Shown: piece after piece, positions 1 through 8,532 of the stretch
Position numbering within the stretch: position 1 is the stretch's first letter
Layout: each line of letters opens with the position of its first letter
Source of the DNA: an uncultured Bacilli bacterium
GTDB taxonomy: Bacteria; Bacillota_I; Bacilli_A; RF39; UBA660
Assembly: GCA_947631205.1 (NCBI GenBank)
Contig: CANRKL010000007.1
Coordinates: forward strand, 1-36,026
Direction: 5' to 3'
Length of the DNA: 36,026 nt
Position numbers and translations under genes: made by a program
Notes under the pieces: generated by a model
Database searches by the model: none
What the model saw: the letters and a program-made list of their open reading frames with translations, nothing else
Told to the model about the DNA's origin: nothing

Positions 1-2
1 TT

Positions 3-50
3 GAAAAAAGTATAGAAATTTTAAATAAAATAAAAGAAAAAAACAGGTAG
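3..50 (+). CDS. 3' end of an upstream gene (partial)
   Basis: An open frame enters from the left edge and ends at TAG 48-50. It reads as a basic, lysine-rich tail (EKSIEILNKIKEKNR) of ordinary bacterial composition. It is too short to identify, and it could be chance in AT-rich DNA. Confidence 0.3.
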   Translation, partial: EKSIEILNKIKEKNR

Positions 51-509
51 TTTGTATATAAACTATGCACACTACCCATGGGTGAGCGAAGTGATAATAA
101 TGGAAAAATATGTAGTAGTGTAAATAGCTTTTGTACTGATACAGTGGAAAGACATACCACATGGGATGGGTATATAGGCCTCATGTATCCATCTGATTAT
201 GGGTATGCAGTTGGGGGAAGTGTTAGAAATGAATGTTTAGCCAAAAGTATGTATAACTGGAATGAAAGTACTCCAAATTGTAAAGGAAATGATTGGTTAT
301 TACCAACATCATATGAATGGACCATAACAGTTGCTCCTTTTAGTACAAATGCTTCATCTGCCTTTGAAATTTATGATAAATTAACATTTGACTACATTAA
401 CAATGGTCGTGCCGCTCGTCCTGTTGCTTATTTAAAGTCATCTGTCAAAATAAAAGAAAGTTCTGCAAGTGATTATGGAAGTGAAAGTAATCCATTCATT
501 TCATTATAA
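51..509 (+). pseudogene. 5'-truncated C-terminal remnant of a Cys/Trp-rich surface or pilin-like protein
   Basis: The frame is open from just after a TAG at 48-50 to a stop at 507-509. The first ATG (78) has no Shine-Dalgarno site, so this looks like the 3' end of a longer gene whose 5' part is lost. The residues YIGLMYPSDYGYAVGG, CKGNDWLLP, a Trp-Thr strand, ARPVAYLKSSVKI and SNPFISL follow the layout of C-terminal domains that I recall from prepilin-like or secreted proteins of AT-rich gut Bacilli. In those, Cys and Trp residues punctuate a beta-rich domain ending in RPV.YLKS.VKI..G...NPY.L. The family assignment is from memory. An intact short gene starting at ATG 78 is the alternative. 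Confidence 0.5.
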
Positions 510-511
510 AA

Positions 512-545
512 TAAAAAAATACCAAAACTTAGGCATTTTTTTCAC
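512..545. terminator. Weak imperfect hairpin between convergent genes
   Basis: AAAAAATACC and GGCATTTTTT can pair across a 9-nt loop with one A/C mismatch. The hairpin sits between the plus-strand remnant and the stop of the minus-strand ferredoxin, where a shared terminator would be expected. The right arm overlaps the ferredoxin stop codon. Support is weak. Confidence 0.3.
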
Positions 546-774
546 AATTTTCTTTACATTCACAGTTTTCTTCACAATTACAATCATCTTTTAGAACACT
601 TATAATTCCTACTGGACAAGAATCAATAGCCGTTTGTAATTTATCACTATCTAAATTTTCATTGCTAACTGGAATAGAGAATCCCTCGTCATTAAAAGTA
701 AAATGTTCAGAGTCAATTCCTACACACGCTCCACAACCAATACAATTTTCTGTTTTAACAACTAATTTTTTCAA
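529..774 (-). CDS. Single-cluster 4Fe-4S ferredoxin with Cys-rich tail
   Basis: Small cytosolic electron carrier of 81 aa. The start is a TTG at 774 (KKLVVKTEN...), chosen because AAGGAG lies just upstream of it; a longer upstream frame has no such site. The cluster ligands are visible as C11-x2-C14-x2-C17 with C53-Pro, the pattern of Bacillus/Clostridium-type monocluster ferredoxins, and the length of the core (about 62 aa) fits the family. The protein then continues with an unusual acidic tail carrying Cys 65, 67, 71, 73 and 77 (CNCEENCECKENC). The tail could bind a second metal or be a simple extension. Redox partners are unknown. It is a single gene facing away from the glycan cluster. 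Confidence 0.88.
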   Translation of the reverse strand: MKKLVVKTENCIGCGACVGIDSEHFTFNDEGFSIPVSNENLDSDKLQTAIDSCPVGIISVLKDDCNCEENCECKENCEKNA

Positions 775-891
775 AATTATCACTCCTTCTTTTAAAATTA
801 TATCTTTTAAAAGAATAAAAATCAATAATATAAATTTTTCCTTTACTTTTTTGAACCTTAACTTATTTACACAGTCTATTTACAATTATCC

Positions 892-920
892 TTGTTAAGG
901 ACAATTTAATATGATAAAAT
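892..920 (+). promoter_or_regulatory. Sigma-A promoter of the glycan cluster
   Basis: TTGTTA (892-897), a 17-bp spacer and TAAAAT (915-920), with TG just before the -10 (extended -10). Transcription would start near 927, about 28 nt before the ATG at 955. It is the only well-formed promoter I see before the tightly packed genes from 955 to 4153. Confidence 0.65.
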
Positions 921-954
921 TAAAATACAAAGCCAAAAAGTATTAGGTGATAAA

Positions 955-1581
955 ATGCAAAAGAAATGTTATTATTTTTTTAAGAGAATTTTTGATATTG
1001 TTTGTAGCCTAGTAGGAATTATAGTTTTAATTCCTCTTTCATTGGTGATAAAAATAAGTTATCTATGTTCTAAAGACTTTCATAGTATTTTTTTTGTCCA
1101 AGAAAGAATAGGTAAAAATGGCCGAATTTTTAAATTTTATAAATTTAGAACTATGGTAGTTAATGCTGATGAAATATTAGAAAAATGGTTAAAAGAAAAT
1201 CCTCAAATAGCCAAAGAATATAATAAATATAAAAAATTAAAAAAAGACCCCAGAATTACTTTTGTAGGAAAAATAATTAGAAAATTTTCATTAGATGAGT
1301 TTCCTCAATTTGTGAATATTTTAAAAGGAGATATGAGTTTAATTGGTAATCGTCCTTATTTATTAAGAGAAAAAAAAGATATGGGAAAATATTATAAAGA
1401 TATTATTAAAACAAAGCCAGGTTTAACTGGAATATGGCAAGTAAGTGGAAGAAATAATGCAACTTTTCAAAAAAGACTAAAATTAGAAAAAGAATACTCT
1501 AATAATTGTTCGTTTAAGCTAGATATGAAAATTCTCTTTAAAACTATAATAGTTGTTTTCAAAGGAGATGGGGCGATGTGA
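955..1581 (+). CDS. Initiating undecaprenyl-phosphate sugar-phosphate transferase
   Basis: A bacterial sugar transferase of the PF02397 type (EpsL/WcaJ/PglC group). It transfers a sugar-1-phosphate from a UDP-sugar to undecaprenyl phosphate at the inner face of the membrane, the first step in building a lipid-linked glycan. One hydrophobic segment (about 12-34) is followed by the catalytic domain with KFRTM (63-67), SLDEFPQ with the Asp-Glu pair (D114, E115), GNRP (131-134) and PGLTGIWQVSGR (155-166). At 208 aa it matches the short monotopic members and lacks the N-terminal multi-TM extension of WcaJ. The start is ATG 955 with AGGTGA at 945-950. It is the first gene of the cluster and overlaps the next gene by 4 nt. 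The sugar cannot be read from sequence. Confidence 0.92.
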   Translation: MQKKCYYFFKRIFDIVCSLVGIIVLIPLSLVIKISYLCSKDFHSIFFVQERIGKNGRIFKFYKFRTMVVNADEILEKWLKENPQIAKEYNKYKKLKKDPRITFVGKIIRKFSLDEFPQFVNILKGDMSLIGNRPYLLREKKDMGKYYKDIIKTKPGLTGIWQVSGRNNATFQKRLKLEKEYSNNCSFKLDMKILFKTIIVVFKGDGAM

Positions 1582-2585
1582 AAAAGGTTTTACTATTATT
1601 TTTTTTACTCTTTACAATAACAGGTTGTGGTAAGAAACAAGAAATTGTTGAAAATATTCCGACTGATGAGTCAATTGTCCCCAAAGAAGAAGAAAAAATT
1701 GATATTATAGATGTTAATTCTAATATAAGACCTTTTGCGGTCGTAGTTAATAATTCAACAGTTGCTGTCCAAGTTCAAACGGGTTTACAAGAAGCATATG
1801 TAGTTTATGAGTTTCCTGTAGAAGGTGGACTAACAAGATTAATGGCTTTATATAAAGATAAACCAAACATAACTATTGGAACAATTAGAAGTGCCAGACA
1901 TAACTTTATTGATTATGCCTTAGAACATGATGCTATTTTTGTTGCTTATGGTTGGAGTATCTATGCCAAAGATGATTTAAACTCTTTAGGAATAGATTAT
2001 GCTAATGGTGTTGTTCATAGTGGACCTTTCTGGCGAGAAAATCCTCTTAATTTAGCTAGCGAACATACAGCTTATACAAATACTGATAAAATTAAAGAAT
2101 TTGCTCAAAATAATGGCTTTGCCCTTACAACCGATAACAAAATAGTATTTAATTATAGCCCACTTGATGTTGATTTAAGTCCTGATGAAAATAATAAAAT
2201 AGCTAATACAATTAATCTTACATTTGGAGATTATTCATCTACTACCTTTGAGTATGATAGTGCAAATAAAAACTATAAAAGAATAGTAAATGGTAACCCT
2301 AATATCGATTATTATACGAAAAAACAATTTACAGCTAAAAATATTATTATAGAAAAAATCAACTATGGGATGATGTCTAACAACTATTATTTAAAATTAG
2401 AGACAGTTGGAAAAGGCGATGGATATTTAATAACTAATGGTTATGCTATTCCTATAAAGTGGAGTAAAGAAACAAGAAGCTCTAAAACAAAATATTTAAA
2501 TTTAAAAGGGGAAGAAATAATGCTTAGTGATGGAAATACTTATGTAGAACTAATGAAAAATAGTGATACTTTAGAAATTAAGTAG
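1578..2585 (+). CDS. DUF3048-family lipoprotein (YerB-like)
   Basis: 335 aa starting at a GTG that overlaps the previous stop, which implies translational coupling. Residues 1-17 form a lipoprotein signal with lipobox TITGC (lipidated C17). The rest is extracellular: RPFAVVVNNS, GLQEAYVVYEFPVEGGLTR, TIGTIRSARH and an Asn/Tyr-rich C-terminal beta domain match the DUF3048 family typified by Bacillus subtilis YerB. The molecular function of the family is not established. Its place as second gene of a glycan cluster suggests a role at the envelope, perhaps in attachment or quality control of the polymer; that is inference. Confidence 0.85.
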   Translation: MKKVLLLFFLLFTITGCGKKQEIVENIPTDESIVPKEEEKIDIIDVNSNIRPFAVVVNNSTVAVQVQTGLQEAYVVYEFPVEGGLTRLMALYKDKPNITIGTIRSARHNFIDYALEHDAIFVAYGWSIYAKDDLNSLGIDYANGVVHSGPFWRENPLNLASEHTAYTNTDKIKEFAQNNGFALTTDNKIVFNYSPLDVDLSPDENNKIANTINLTFGDYSSTTFEYDSANKNYKRIVNGNPNIDYYTKKQFTAKNIIIEKINYGMMSNNYYLKLETVGKGDGYLITNGYAIPIKWSKETRSSKTKYLNLKGEEIMLSDGNTYVELMKNSDTLEIK

Positions 2586-2594
2586 GTGAAAATG

Positions 2595-3440
2595 ATGAAT
2601 ATTGATATATTTTGTCCTATATATAATGGATATAATTATTTAGAAAAATTACACCAATCAATAGTAAAACAAAAAAAAGTAAAAATAAATAAAATAAACT
2701 ATCTCTTAACTGAAAGTTCTGATGAAAGTGAAAAGTATTTAAAAGAAAATCATTTAAATTACTATAAAATTAAAAAAAGTGAATTTTCTCATAGTTTAAC
2801 TCGGGAAAAATATGCTTTAAAGTCCCAAGCTGATATTATTGTTTTTATCACTCAAGATATCGTTATTGAAAGTGATTTATGGTTATACTACTTAACTAAA
2901 AGCATAAAAGAGGGAACTTGTGATGCCGCATTTTCAAGACAAATAACAAAATATAATAATATAGAAAAATACACCAGAGAAAAAAATTATCCTGATAAAT
3001 CAAGAATTGTTTCTAAAAAAGATATTCCAAACCTTGGATTAAATACTTTTTTCTTTAGCGATGTCTCAAGTGCTATTAAAACTACAACATTTAAAAAATT
3101 AAAAGGTTACGATGGAAAAAATTTACCTATAAGCGAAGATATGTATTTTGCATATAAATTAATAATGAATGATTATAAAATAAAATATGAAGCTGATTCG
3201 ATTGTATATCACTCCCATAACTTTAAACTAAAAGAATTATATGCTCGTTATAAGTTAACGGGTAAGTTTTTTAAAGAAAATGCTTATTTAGATGAATATG
3301 GAACAAATAAAGCTGGTGGAGGATTAGCTAAATATATTTTAATAAGAGCTATTAAAGATAAAAATATTAAAGTATTAATTAGGTATCCTTTTGATATGGC
3401 AGCAAGATATATTGGAATGAAAGTAGGTAAAAGGAAATAA
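2595..3440 (+). CDS. GT2-family glycosyltransferase (rhamnosyltransferase-like)
   Basis: A GT-A fold glycosyltransferase acting on the cytoplasmic face of the membrane. Visible motifs are the N-terminal strand DIFCPIYNGYNYL, the FSHSLTR segment typical of rhamnosyltransferase-like GT2 proteins, a TQD nucleotide/metal site, SEDMYFAYKL (acceptor-activating ED) and a late VYHSHN. About 281 aa, usual for the group. ATG 2595 is preferred because AGGTGA lies at 2584-2589; an ATG at 2592 is also possible. The stop overlaps the next start (TAATG). Donor and acceptor cannot be deduced. Confidence 0.87.
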   Translation: MNIDIFCPIYNGYNYLEKLHQSIVKQKKVKINKINYLLTESSDESEKYLKENHLNYYKIKKSEFSHSLTREKYALKSQADIIVFITQDIVIESDLWLYYLTKSIKEGTCDAAFSRQITKYNNIEKYTREKNYPDKSRIVSKKDIPNLGLNTFFFSDVSSAIKTTTFKKLKGYDGKNLPISEDMYFAYKLIMNDYKIKYEADSIVYHSHNFKLKELYARYKLTGKFFKENAYLDEYGTNKAGGGLAKYILIRAIKDKNIKVLIRYPFDMAARYIGMKVGKRK

Positions 3441-4153
3441 TGAATCGTGATGTAAGAGTTTCTGTTGCAATGGCAACATATAATGGAGAAAAATATATTA
3501 AAAAACAAATAGAAACTATAATAAAGAATCTGGAAAAAAATGATGAGTTAGTGATATCTGATGATGGTTCAAAAGACAAAACTCGTCATATCATAAAAAA
3601 AATTATAGAAAAAGATGATAGGATAAAGTTAATAGAAGGACCTAATAAGGGAGTTAAACAAAATTTTGAAAATGCAATTAAAAATTGTAAAGGAAAATAT
3701 ATATTTTTATCGGACCAAGATGATTTATGGGAGAAAGATAAAGTTCAAAAAGTTTTAAAATGTTTTGAAAAACATAATTGCAGTTTGGTTATTCATGATG
3801 CTAAAGTAATAGATGAAAACGAAAATGAAATTATAAAGTCTTTTTTTGAATTTAGAAATTCTGGCGCTGGAATAATAAAAAATATATGGAAAAATACATA
3901 CATAGGATGCTGCATGGCGTTTAAAGGAGAAATAAAAGAAAAAGTATTACCGATACCTGATAATATAGAAATGCACGACCAATGGATAGGAATAATAAAT
4001 GAAAAGTATGGAAAGTCAGAATTTTTAAAAGATAAACTTATAAAATATAGAAGACATAGTGGAAATGTATCTACTATGAAACATTATGGAATATTTAAAA
4101 TGATAAAAAATAGAGCAATATTAATTGCAAATTATTTGTATAGGATTAAGTAA
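3440..4153 (+). CDS. GT2-family glycosyltransferase
   Basis: 237 aa with a complete GT2 core: VSVAMATYNGEKYI, DDGS (41-44) for the nucleotide, SDQDDLW (91-97) supplying the metal-binding DxD, and MHDQWIG near the acceptor side. It resembles the WcaA/EpsE-like enzymes that extend lipid-linked repeats. It is translationally coupled to the preceding glycosyltransferase through a one-base overlap. It ends soon after the catalytic domain, so a short C-terminal tail may have been lost; a 40-codon open stretch follows in another frame in the gap. Confidence 0.88.
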   Translation: MNRDVRVSVAMATYNGEKYIKKQIETIIKNLEKNDELVISDDGSKDKTRHIIKKIIEKDDRIKLIEGPNKGVKQNFENAIKNCKGKYIFLSDQDDLWEKDKVQKVLKCFEKHNCSLVIHDAKVIDENENEIIKSFFEFRNSGAGIIKNIWKNTYIGCCMAFKGEIKEKVLPIPDNIEMHDQWIGIINEKYGKSEFLKDKLIKYRRHSGNVSTMKHYGIFKMIKNRAILIANYLYRIK

Positions 4154-4353
4154 ATTTCTAATTAAAACAGTAGAACATTTAAGACAACAGATTAAATGTT
4201 GTGTGACTGATGATGTAAATAAAAATGATTATTTTTCAATAAACCCATTTTTCTTTAGATAAAAATCCAACACATTTTATGAAATAAATTTATTTTTTGA
4301 TAAAAGTTTGATAAACTATTGATAGCTTAAAGAAAGAAAAGAGTGAATATTAA
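4154..4353 (+). other. 200-bp gap inside the glycan cluster, possible remnant
   Basis: No gene with a start and ribosome site is seen. One frame stays open for about 40 codons through the end of the preceding gene to a TAA near 4262 and may be a decayed C-terminal tail. The last 60 bases contain TTGATA-like boxes but no convincing promoter. AAGAAAAGAG lies just before the next ATG. Confidence 0.3.
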
Positions 4354-5121
4354 ATGGAAGATAAGATAAAAATATTTGTTATTACCCATAAAAAATATCC
4401 TATGCCCCAAAATGAAATATATATTCCTTTACAAGTTGGAGCGGCCATAAATGATGGGTTAGGTTATGAAAAAGATAATGTAAAAGATAATATATCTTCT
4501 AAAAATCCTTATTATTGTGAATTAACTGGACTTTATTGGATATGGAAAAATGTAAAATCTGAGTATGTTGGTCTTACTCACTATCGTCGTTATTTTTTTC
4601 TTAATATGTATGAAACAAAACTAGAAAAAATCTTATCTAAAGAACAAATTTTAAAAGATATGCAAAAATATGACGTCATCATGCCCAAAAAAGAATTTAT
4701 ATTTAAGTATAATGTCAAAGAACAATATAGTTATGCTCACTACCAAAGTGATTTAGATGTATGTCGAAAAATAATATCTAATATTTACCCTGAGTATTTA
4801 AAATCTTTTGATACAGTTATGCAAAGAAAATATTTTTATCCTTATAATATGTTTATTATGAGTAAGAAAAATTTAGATAAATATGCTAAGTGGCTTTTTA
4901 CTATTTTATTTCAAGCTGAAAAAGAGATAGATATAACTAACTATTCTAACTATAATAAAAGAATATATGGTTTTTTAGCTGAAAGATTATTTAATGTATG
5001 GCTTTTACAAAATAATTTAAAAATAAAAGAATATTATGTCAATCAATTAGAGACAAATCCTCTAAAAGTTAATATAAGTAATAATATTAAAAAAATATTA
5101 ATCAGGGGTGATAAAAAATGA
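4354..5121 (+). CDS. DUF4422 capsular-polysaccharide protein, putative glycosyltransferase
   Basis: 255 aa without membrane segments. KIFVITHKKY at the N terminus, YYCELTGLYWIWKN and THYRRYF (75-81), followed later by YPYNMFIMSKKNL and a C-terminal FLAERLFNVWL, are the family signature of DUF4422. These proteins occur in capsule and exopolysaccharide loci and are thought to be glycosyltransferases. The exact sugar is unknown. The stop overlaps the next start (ATGA), so it is coupled to the polymerase gene. Confidence 0.86.
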   Translation: MEDKIKIFVITHKKYPMPQNEIYIPLQVGAAINDGLGYEKDNVKDNISSKNPYYCELTGLYWIWKNVKSEYVGLTHYRRYFFLNMYETKLEKILSKEQILKDMQKYDVIMPKKEFIFKYNVKEQYSYAHYQSDLDVCRKIISNIYPEYLKSFDTVMQRKYFYPYNMFIMSKKNLDKYAKWLFTILFQAEKEIDITNYSNYNKRIYGFLAERLFNVWLLQNNLKIKEYYVNQLETNPLKVNISNNIKKILIRGDKK

Positions 5122-6188
5122 TATTTTATGTAGTTATTTTTACAATAGTTATTATATTAGCAATGTTATCTCAAAAAGAAATGACAAAATCTAAAAAGTT
5201 TTTATTTGCTTTTTTAAGCTTATTTATTATTTTTTTAATATCAGCAATTAGATATGATGTAGGAACTGATTATTTCTATCGTTATGTTCCAGACTTTAAT
5301 ACCATTTTAATGGGAGGAGATGTTTTAAATTTAGAAATAGGATTTAAAATTCTAATTAAAATATGTTTATTATTTACTAAAGATGTTCAATTATTATTTG
5401 TTTTAACATCTCTCATCATAGTATTTGGCTTAGGCTATCTTATTTATAAATATTCTAAAAAGCCAGCTTTAAGTCTCTTTCTTTTTTTTGCTGGGTCTTT
5501 TTTCTTTCAATCATTAAATGTTGTAAGACAATATATTGCAATAGTTTTAATTTTTAGTTTTTATTTTTCTTTTTTAGATAAAAATTATTTAAAATCAGCC
5601 TTAAGTATCTTTTTAGCTAGCCTATTTCATACTACTAGTTTAATCTGTTTATTTACTATTTTTTATACTAAGAAGATATTTACTAATATTTATGTTGTGT
5701 TAGGTCTATTATGTATAATTTTGATATTTAGTAATCAAATAGGGGATTTAATAAATATTGTTATTTCTCATACAAGATTTAAAGTTTATATAAATAGTAA
5801 GTATGATGTTTCAAGAATAAAATATTTAACATTACTTTTAAATCTCTTTGTTTATGTTGTATGTTATCTTATTTATCGAAAAAATAATTTAAATGATAGA
5901 GTATCAATATTTTTCCTTAATCTTTTAGGCTCAGCATTATTATGTACAAGTGCTGGAAAAGTAATATCCCTTGCAACTCGTCTTTCTTATTATTTTAATG
6001 TTTTTCAAATTTTTGCTATTCCTTACTTTTTAAATATTGAAAGTAAAAGTGAATCCAAAAATAAAATATTTAATAAAAAATATCTTACAATATTAGTTAT
6101 TTTAGCTTTTATGTGTAATATATTTTATACAAATGTTTTGCATAATGATGATGAAGTAATACCATATCAAACAGTCTATAATTTATAA
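5118..6188 (+). CDS. EpsG-type polysaccharide polymerase (Wzy role)
   Basis: 356 aa with about ten hydrophobic segments throughout. ISAIRYDVGTDYFYRYVPDF (42-60) is the hallmark of the EpsG family, a Wzy-like polymerase that joins lipid-linked repeat units at the outer face of the membrane. A ribosome site AGGGGTGA lies before ATG 5118. It sits directly before the flippase gene, the normal partner. The C terminus after the last TM is short and soluble. Confidence 0.88.
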   Translation: MIFYVVIFTIVIILAMLSQKEMTKSKKFLFAFLSLFIIFLISAIRYDVGTDYFYRYVPDFNTILMGGDVLNLEIGFKILIKICLLFTKDVQLLFVLTSLIIVFGLGYLIYKYSKKPALSLFLFFAGSFFFQSLNVVRQYIAIVLIFSFYFSFLDKNYLKSALSIFLASLFHTTSLICLFTIFYTKKIFTNIYVVLGLLCIILIFSNQIGDLINIVISHTRFKVYINSKYDVSRIKYLTLLLNLFVYVVCYLIYRKNNLNDRVSIFFLNLLGSALLCTSAGKVISLATRLSYYFNVFQIFAIPYFLNIESKSESKNKIFNKKYLTILVILAFMCNIFYTNVLHNDDEVIPYQTVYNL

Positions 6189-6203
6189 AAGGAGTGAAAA
6201 AAA

Positions 6204-7670
6204 ATGGCTAAATCAAAATCAATAAAGAAAAATTACTTTTATAATTTACTATTTCAATGTTTTTCTTTAATTATCCCTATCATAACCACCCCATATTTAT
6301 CAAGAATTTTAGGTGTATCAGGAATAGGTTCGGCAAGTTATACATTGTCTATAGTTTCTTATTTTATTCTTTTTGGTGGAGTAGGAGTCGCAACATATGG
6401 TCAAAGAGAAATAGCCATGAATCGTGATAATCCCAAAGAGTATTCTAAAGTATTTTGGGAATTAGTAATTTATAAGTCAATTACAACAATTATATCTATT
6501 ATTTTTTATTTAATCTTTATTTTTGTTAATAATTCCTATAATATAATTTATACAATATTAATAATTAATATAGTTGCCTCAATATTTGACATATCTTGGT
6601 TTTTTCAAGGATTAGAAGAATATAAAATGATAACTATCAGAAATATATTAGTCAAACTTTTATTTACTATTTCTATTTTTGTTTTTGTAAAAAAAGAAAC
6701 TGATTTAAACTTATATATCTTTTTAAATAGTTGTTCTTTAATAATTAGTAATGGAGCTTTGTGGTTATGTTTACCTAAATATATTAAAAAAATAAATAAA
6801 AAATTAAATATTTTTGCTCATACTAAATCAACAATTATTTATTTTTTACCACAAATTGCAACTCAAATGTATACTATGCTTGATAAAACTATGTTAGGAA
6901 TTATTACAGGTTCCGAAATAGAAAATGGTTATTATGAACAAGCTCATAAATTAATTTTAATTTTACTTACTGTCATTACTTCACTTAATACTGTAATGGA
7001 ACCCCGAATGTCTTACTTATATAAAAATAAAAATCATCAAGAAATAAAAACTCGCTTATTAAAATCTTTAAGATTCTCTTGTTTTTTAGCTATTCCAATG
7101 TGTTTGGGAATTATTGCTGTTTCTAATGGTTTTGTAGATTGGTTTTTTGGTTCAGGTTTTGAAAAAGTAAAAGTTTTATTGCCTATTTTTTCGCCAATTA
7201 TTTTAGCTATTGCTCTAAGTAATTGTTTAGGTGGTCAATGTTTAACTCCATGTGGTAAAAGAGCTAAAAGCGCTATTGTGTTATGGATAGGTGCCATTTT
7301 TAATTTAATTATTAATTCTATTTTAATACCTATTTATGGTAGTATAGGTGCCACTATTGCCTCTGTTTTAGCGGAAACAATAATTACTACATTATATTTT
7401 GTCTTAGCTAAAGAATATATCCCTTTTAAAGAATTTATGAAAAAAATTTGGAAATATTTGCTTTCTGGAATAATTATGTTTATAATTGTCTTAGGTATCA
7501 GTAATAATTTGGAAATTAGTATTTTAAATACTTTAATTGAAGTTTCTATTGGAATGATTGTTTATTTTATCCTTTTAATTATATTGAAAGATGATTTTAT
7601 TACTGAAGTATTGAAAGGAGTTTGGCATTATGGGCAAAAAGTTTTCTTTAAAAGAAGAAAAAATATGTGA
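6204..7670 (+). CDS. Wzx-type oligosaccharide flippase
   Basis: 488 aa integral membrane protein, about 14 TM segments, of the polysaccharide-synthesis (PST/MOP) family. It would flip the undecaprenyl-linked repeat unit to the outside. NYFYNLLFQCFSLIIPIITTPYLSRILG at the N terminus (conserved Pro and Tyr-Leu-Ser-Arg) and the later GSIGATIASVLAETI are typical. A strong ribosome site AAAGGAGTG precedes ATG 6204. Its 3' end overlaps the LicD gene by about 40 nt. Confidence 0.92.
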   Translation: MAKSKSIKKNYFYNLLFQCFSLIIPIITTPYLSRILGVSGIGSASYTLSIVSYFILFGGVGVATYGQREIAMNRDNPKEYSKVFWELVIYKSITTIISIIFYLIFIFVNNSYNIIYTILIINIVASIFDISWFFQGLEEYKMITIRNILVKLLFTISIFVFVKKETDLNLYIFLNSCSLIISNGALWLCLPKYIKKINKKLNIFAHTKSTIIYFLPQIATQMYTMLDKTMLGIITGSEIENGYYEQAHKLILILLTVITSLNTVMEPRMSYLYKNKNHQEIKTRLLKSLRFSCFLAIPMCLGIIAVSNGFVDWFFGSGFEKVKVLLPIFSPIILAIALSNCLGGQCLTPCGKRAKSAIVLWIGAIFNLIINSILIPIYGSIGATIASVLAETIITTLYFVLAKEYIPFKEFMKKIWKYLLSGIIMFIIVLGISNNLEISILNTLIEVSIGMIVYFILLIILKDDFITEVLKGVWHYGQKVFFKRRKNM

Positions 7671-8532
7671 TTATTTAGTTACAAGTGACATGAAAAAAAT
7701 ATGGCAAGTAGAATTAGATTTATTAAAAAAATTTATAGATGTATGTCAAAAATATAATTTAAAATATTTTGCGGTTGGCGGAACTGTTTTAGGTGCTATT
7801 CGTCATCAAGGTTTTATTCCATGGGATGATGATATTGATGTAGGAATGTTTAGAGAGGATTATGAAAAATTATTAGAAGTAGCTGAAAAAGAATTTACAG
7901 AGCCTTATTTTTTTCAAACTCCATACAATGATTCTTTATTTAGAGGTCATGCTCAATTAAGAAATAGTATGACATCAGCAATTTTTCCAGCTGAAATCAA
8001 ATTTAATCATAATCAAGGAATATTTATTGATATTTTTCCTTTTGATGAATATCCTAAAAAGAAATATCAGTATAATATTCAAAGAATAAAATGTATGATA
8101 TATTCTAAAATTTTAGGTAATTATTACTTTACTAATGATTCCCTAAAGTCAAGAATGTTTCATTTAATAAGTGTTCCTATTGTTAAAATAGTTGGATTTA
8201 AAAAATTATATAAGCATTATGAAAAAATATGTCAAAAATATAATGGAAAGGGGAATAACCTATATACAAATTTAAGTTTTAAATATAATCGAATAAATAG
8301 GGCTACTCCTAAAGAAACAATGGAAAATACTATATTACATAATTTTGAAAATTTGCAAATATGTATTCCTAAAGATTATGATAAATATTTAAAAGCAGTA
8401 TATGGCGATTATCATAAGTATGTTATTGGGACTTCTAGTCATGGAAAAATTGATTTTAATGTTGATATACCATATAAAGAATATTTAAAAGAATTAAGAA
8501 AAGTTGGAGGTAAAAATGGAAAAAAAATATGA
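7630..8532 (+). CDS. LicD-family phosphotransferase
   Basis: 300 aa cytoplasmic protein of the LicD/fukutin-related group. These enzymes move a phospho-head group such as phosphocholine from a CDP carrier to a glycan. The catalytic signature is present: FAVGGTVLGAIRHQGFIPWD with D66-D67-D68 and D70, then F..DYEKL. AAAGGAG at 7614-7620 supports ATG 7630 despite the overlap with the flippase. The LicC-like gene at 18859 could supply the activated head group. In many species LicD proteins use other CDP- or UDP-linked donors, so phosphocholine itself is only one possibility. Confidence 0.9.
   Translation: MGKKFSLKEEKICDYLVTSDMKKIWQVELDLLKKFIDVCQKYNLKYFAVGGTVLGAIRHQGFIPWDDDIDVGMFREDYEKLLEVAEKEFTEPYFFQTPYNDSLFRGHAQLRNSMTSAIFPAEIKFNHNQGIFIDIFPFDEYPKKKYQYNIQRIKCMIYSKILGNYYFTNDSLKSRMFHLISVPIVKIVGFKKLYKHYEKICQKYNGKGNNLYTNLSFKYNRINRATPKETMENTILHNFENLQICIPKDYDKYLKAVYGDYHKYVIGTSSHGKIDFNVDIPYKEYLKELRKVGGKNGKKI

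Noticed and set aside
662-898. 78-aa plus-strand frame opposite the ferredoxin
   Set aside because: It is the antisense shadow of the ferredoxin gene plus AT-rich spacer, with no ribosome site or family features.
3284-3579. Two minus-strand frames across the junction of the glycosyltransferase genes
   Set aside because: Both lie opposite well-supported GT2 genes and are low-complexity hydrophobic shadows.
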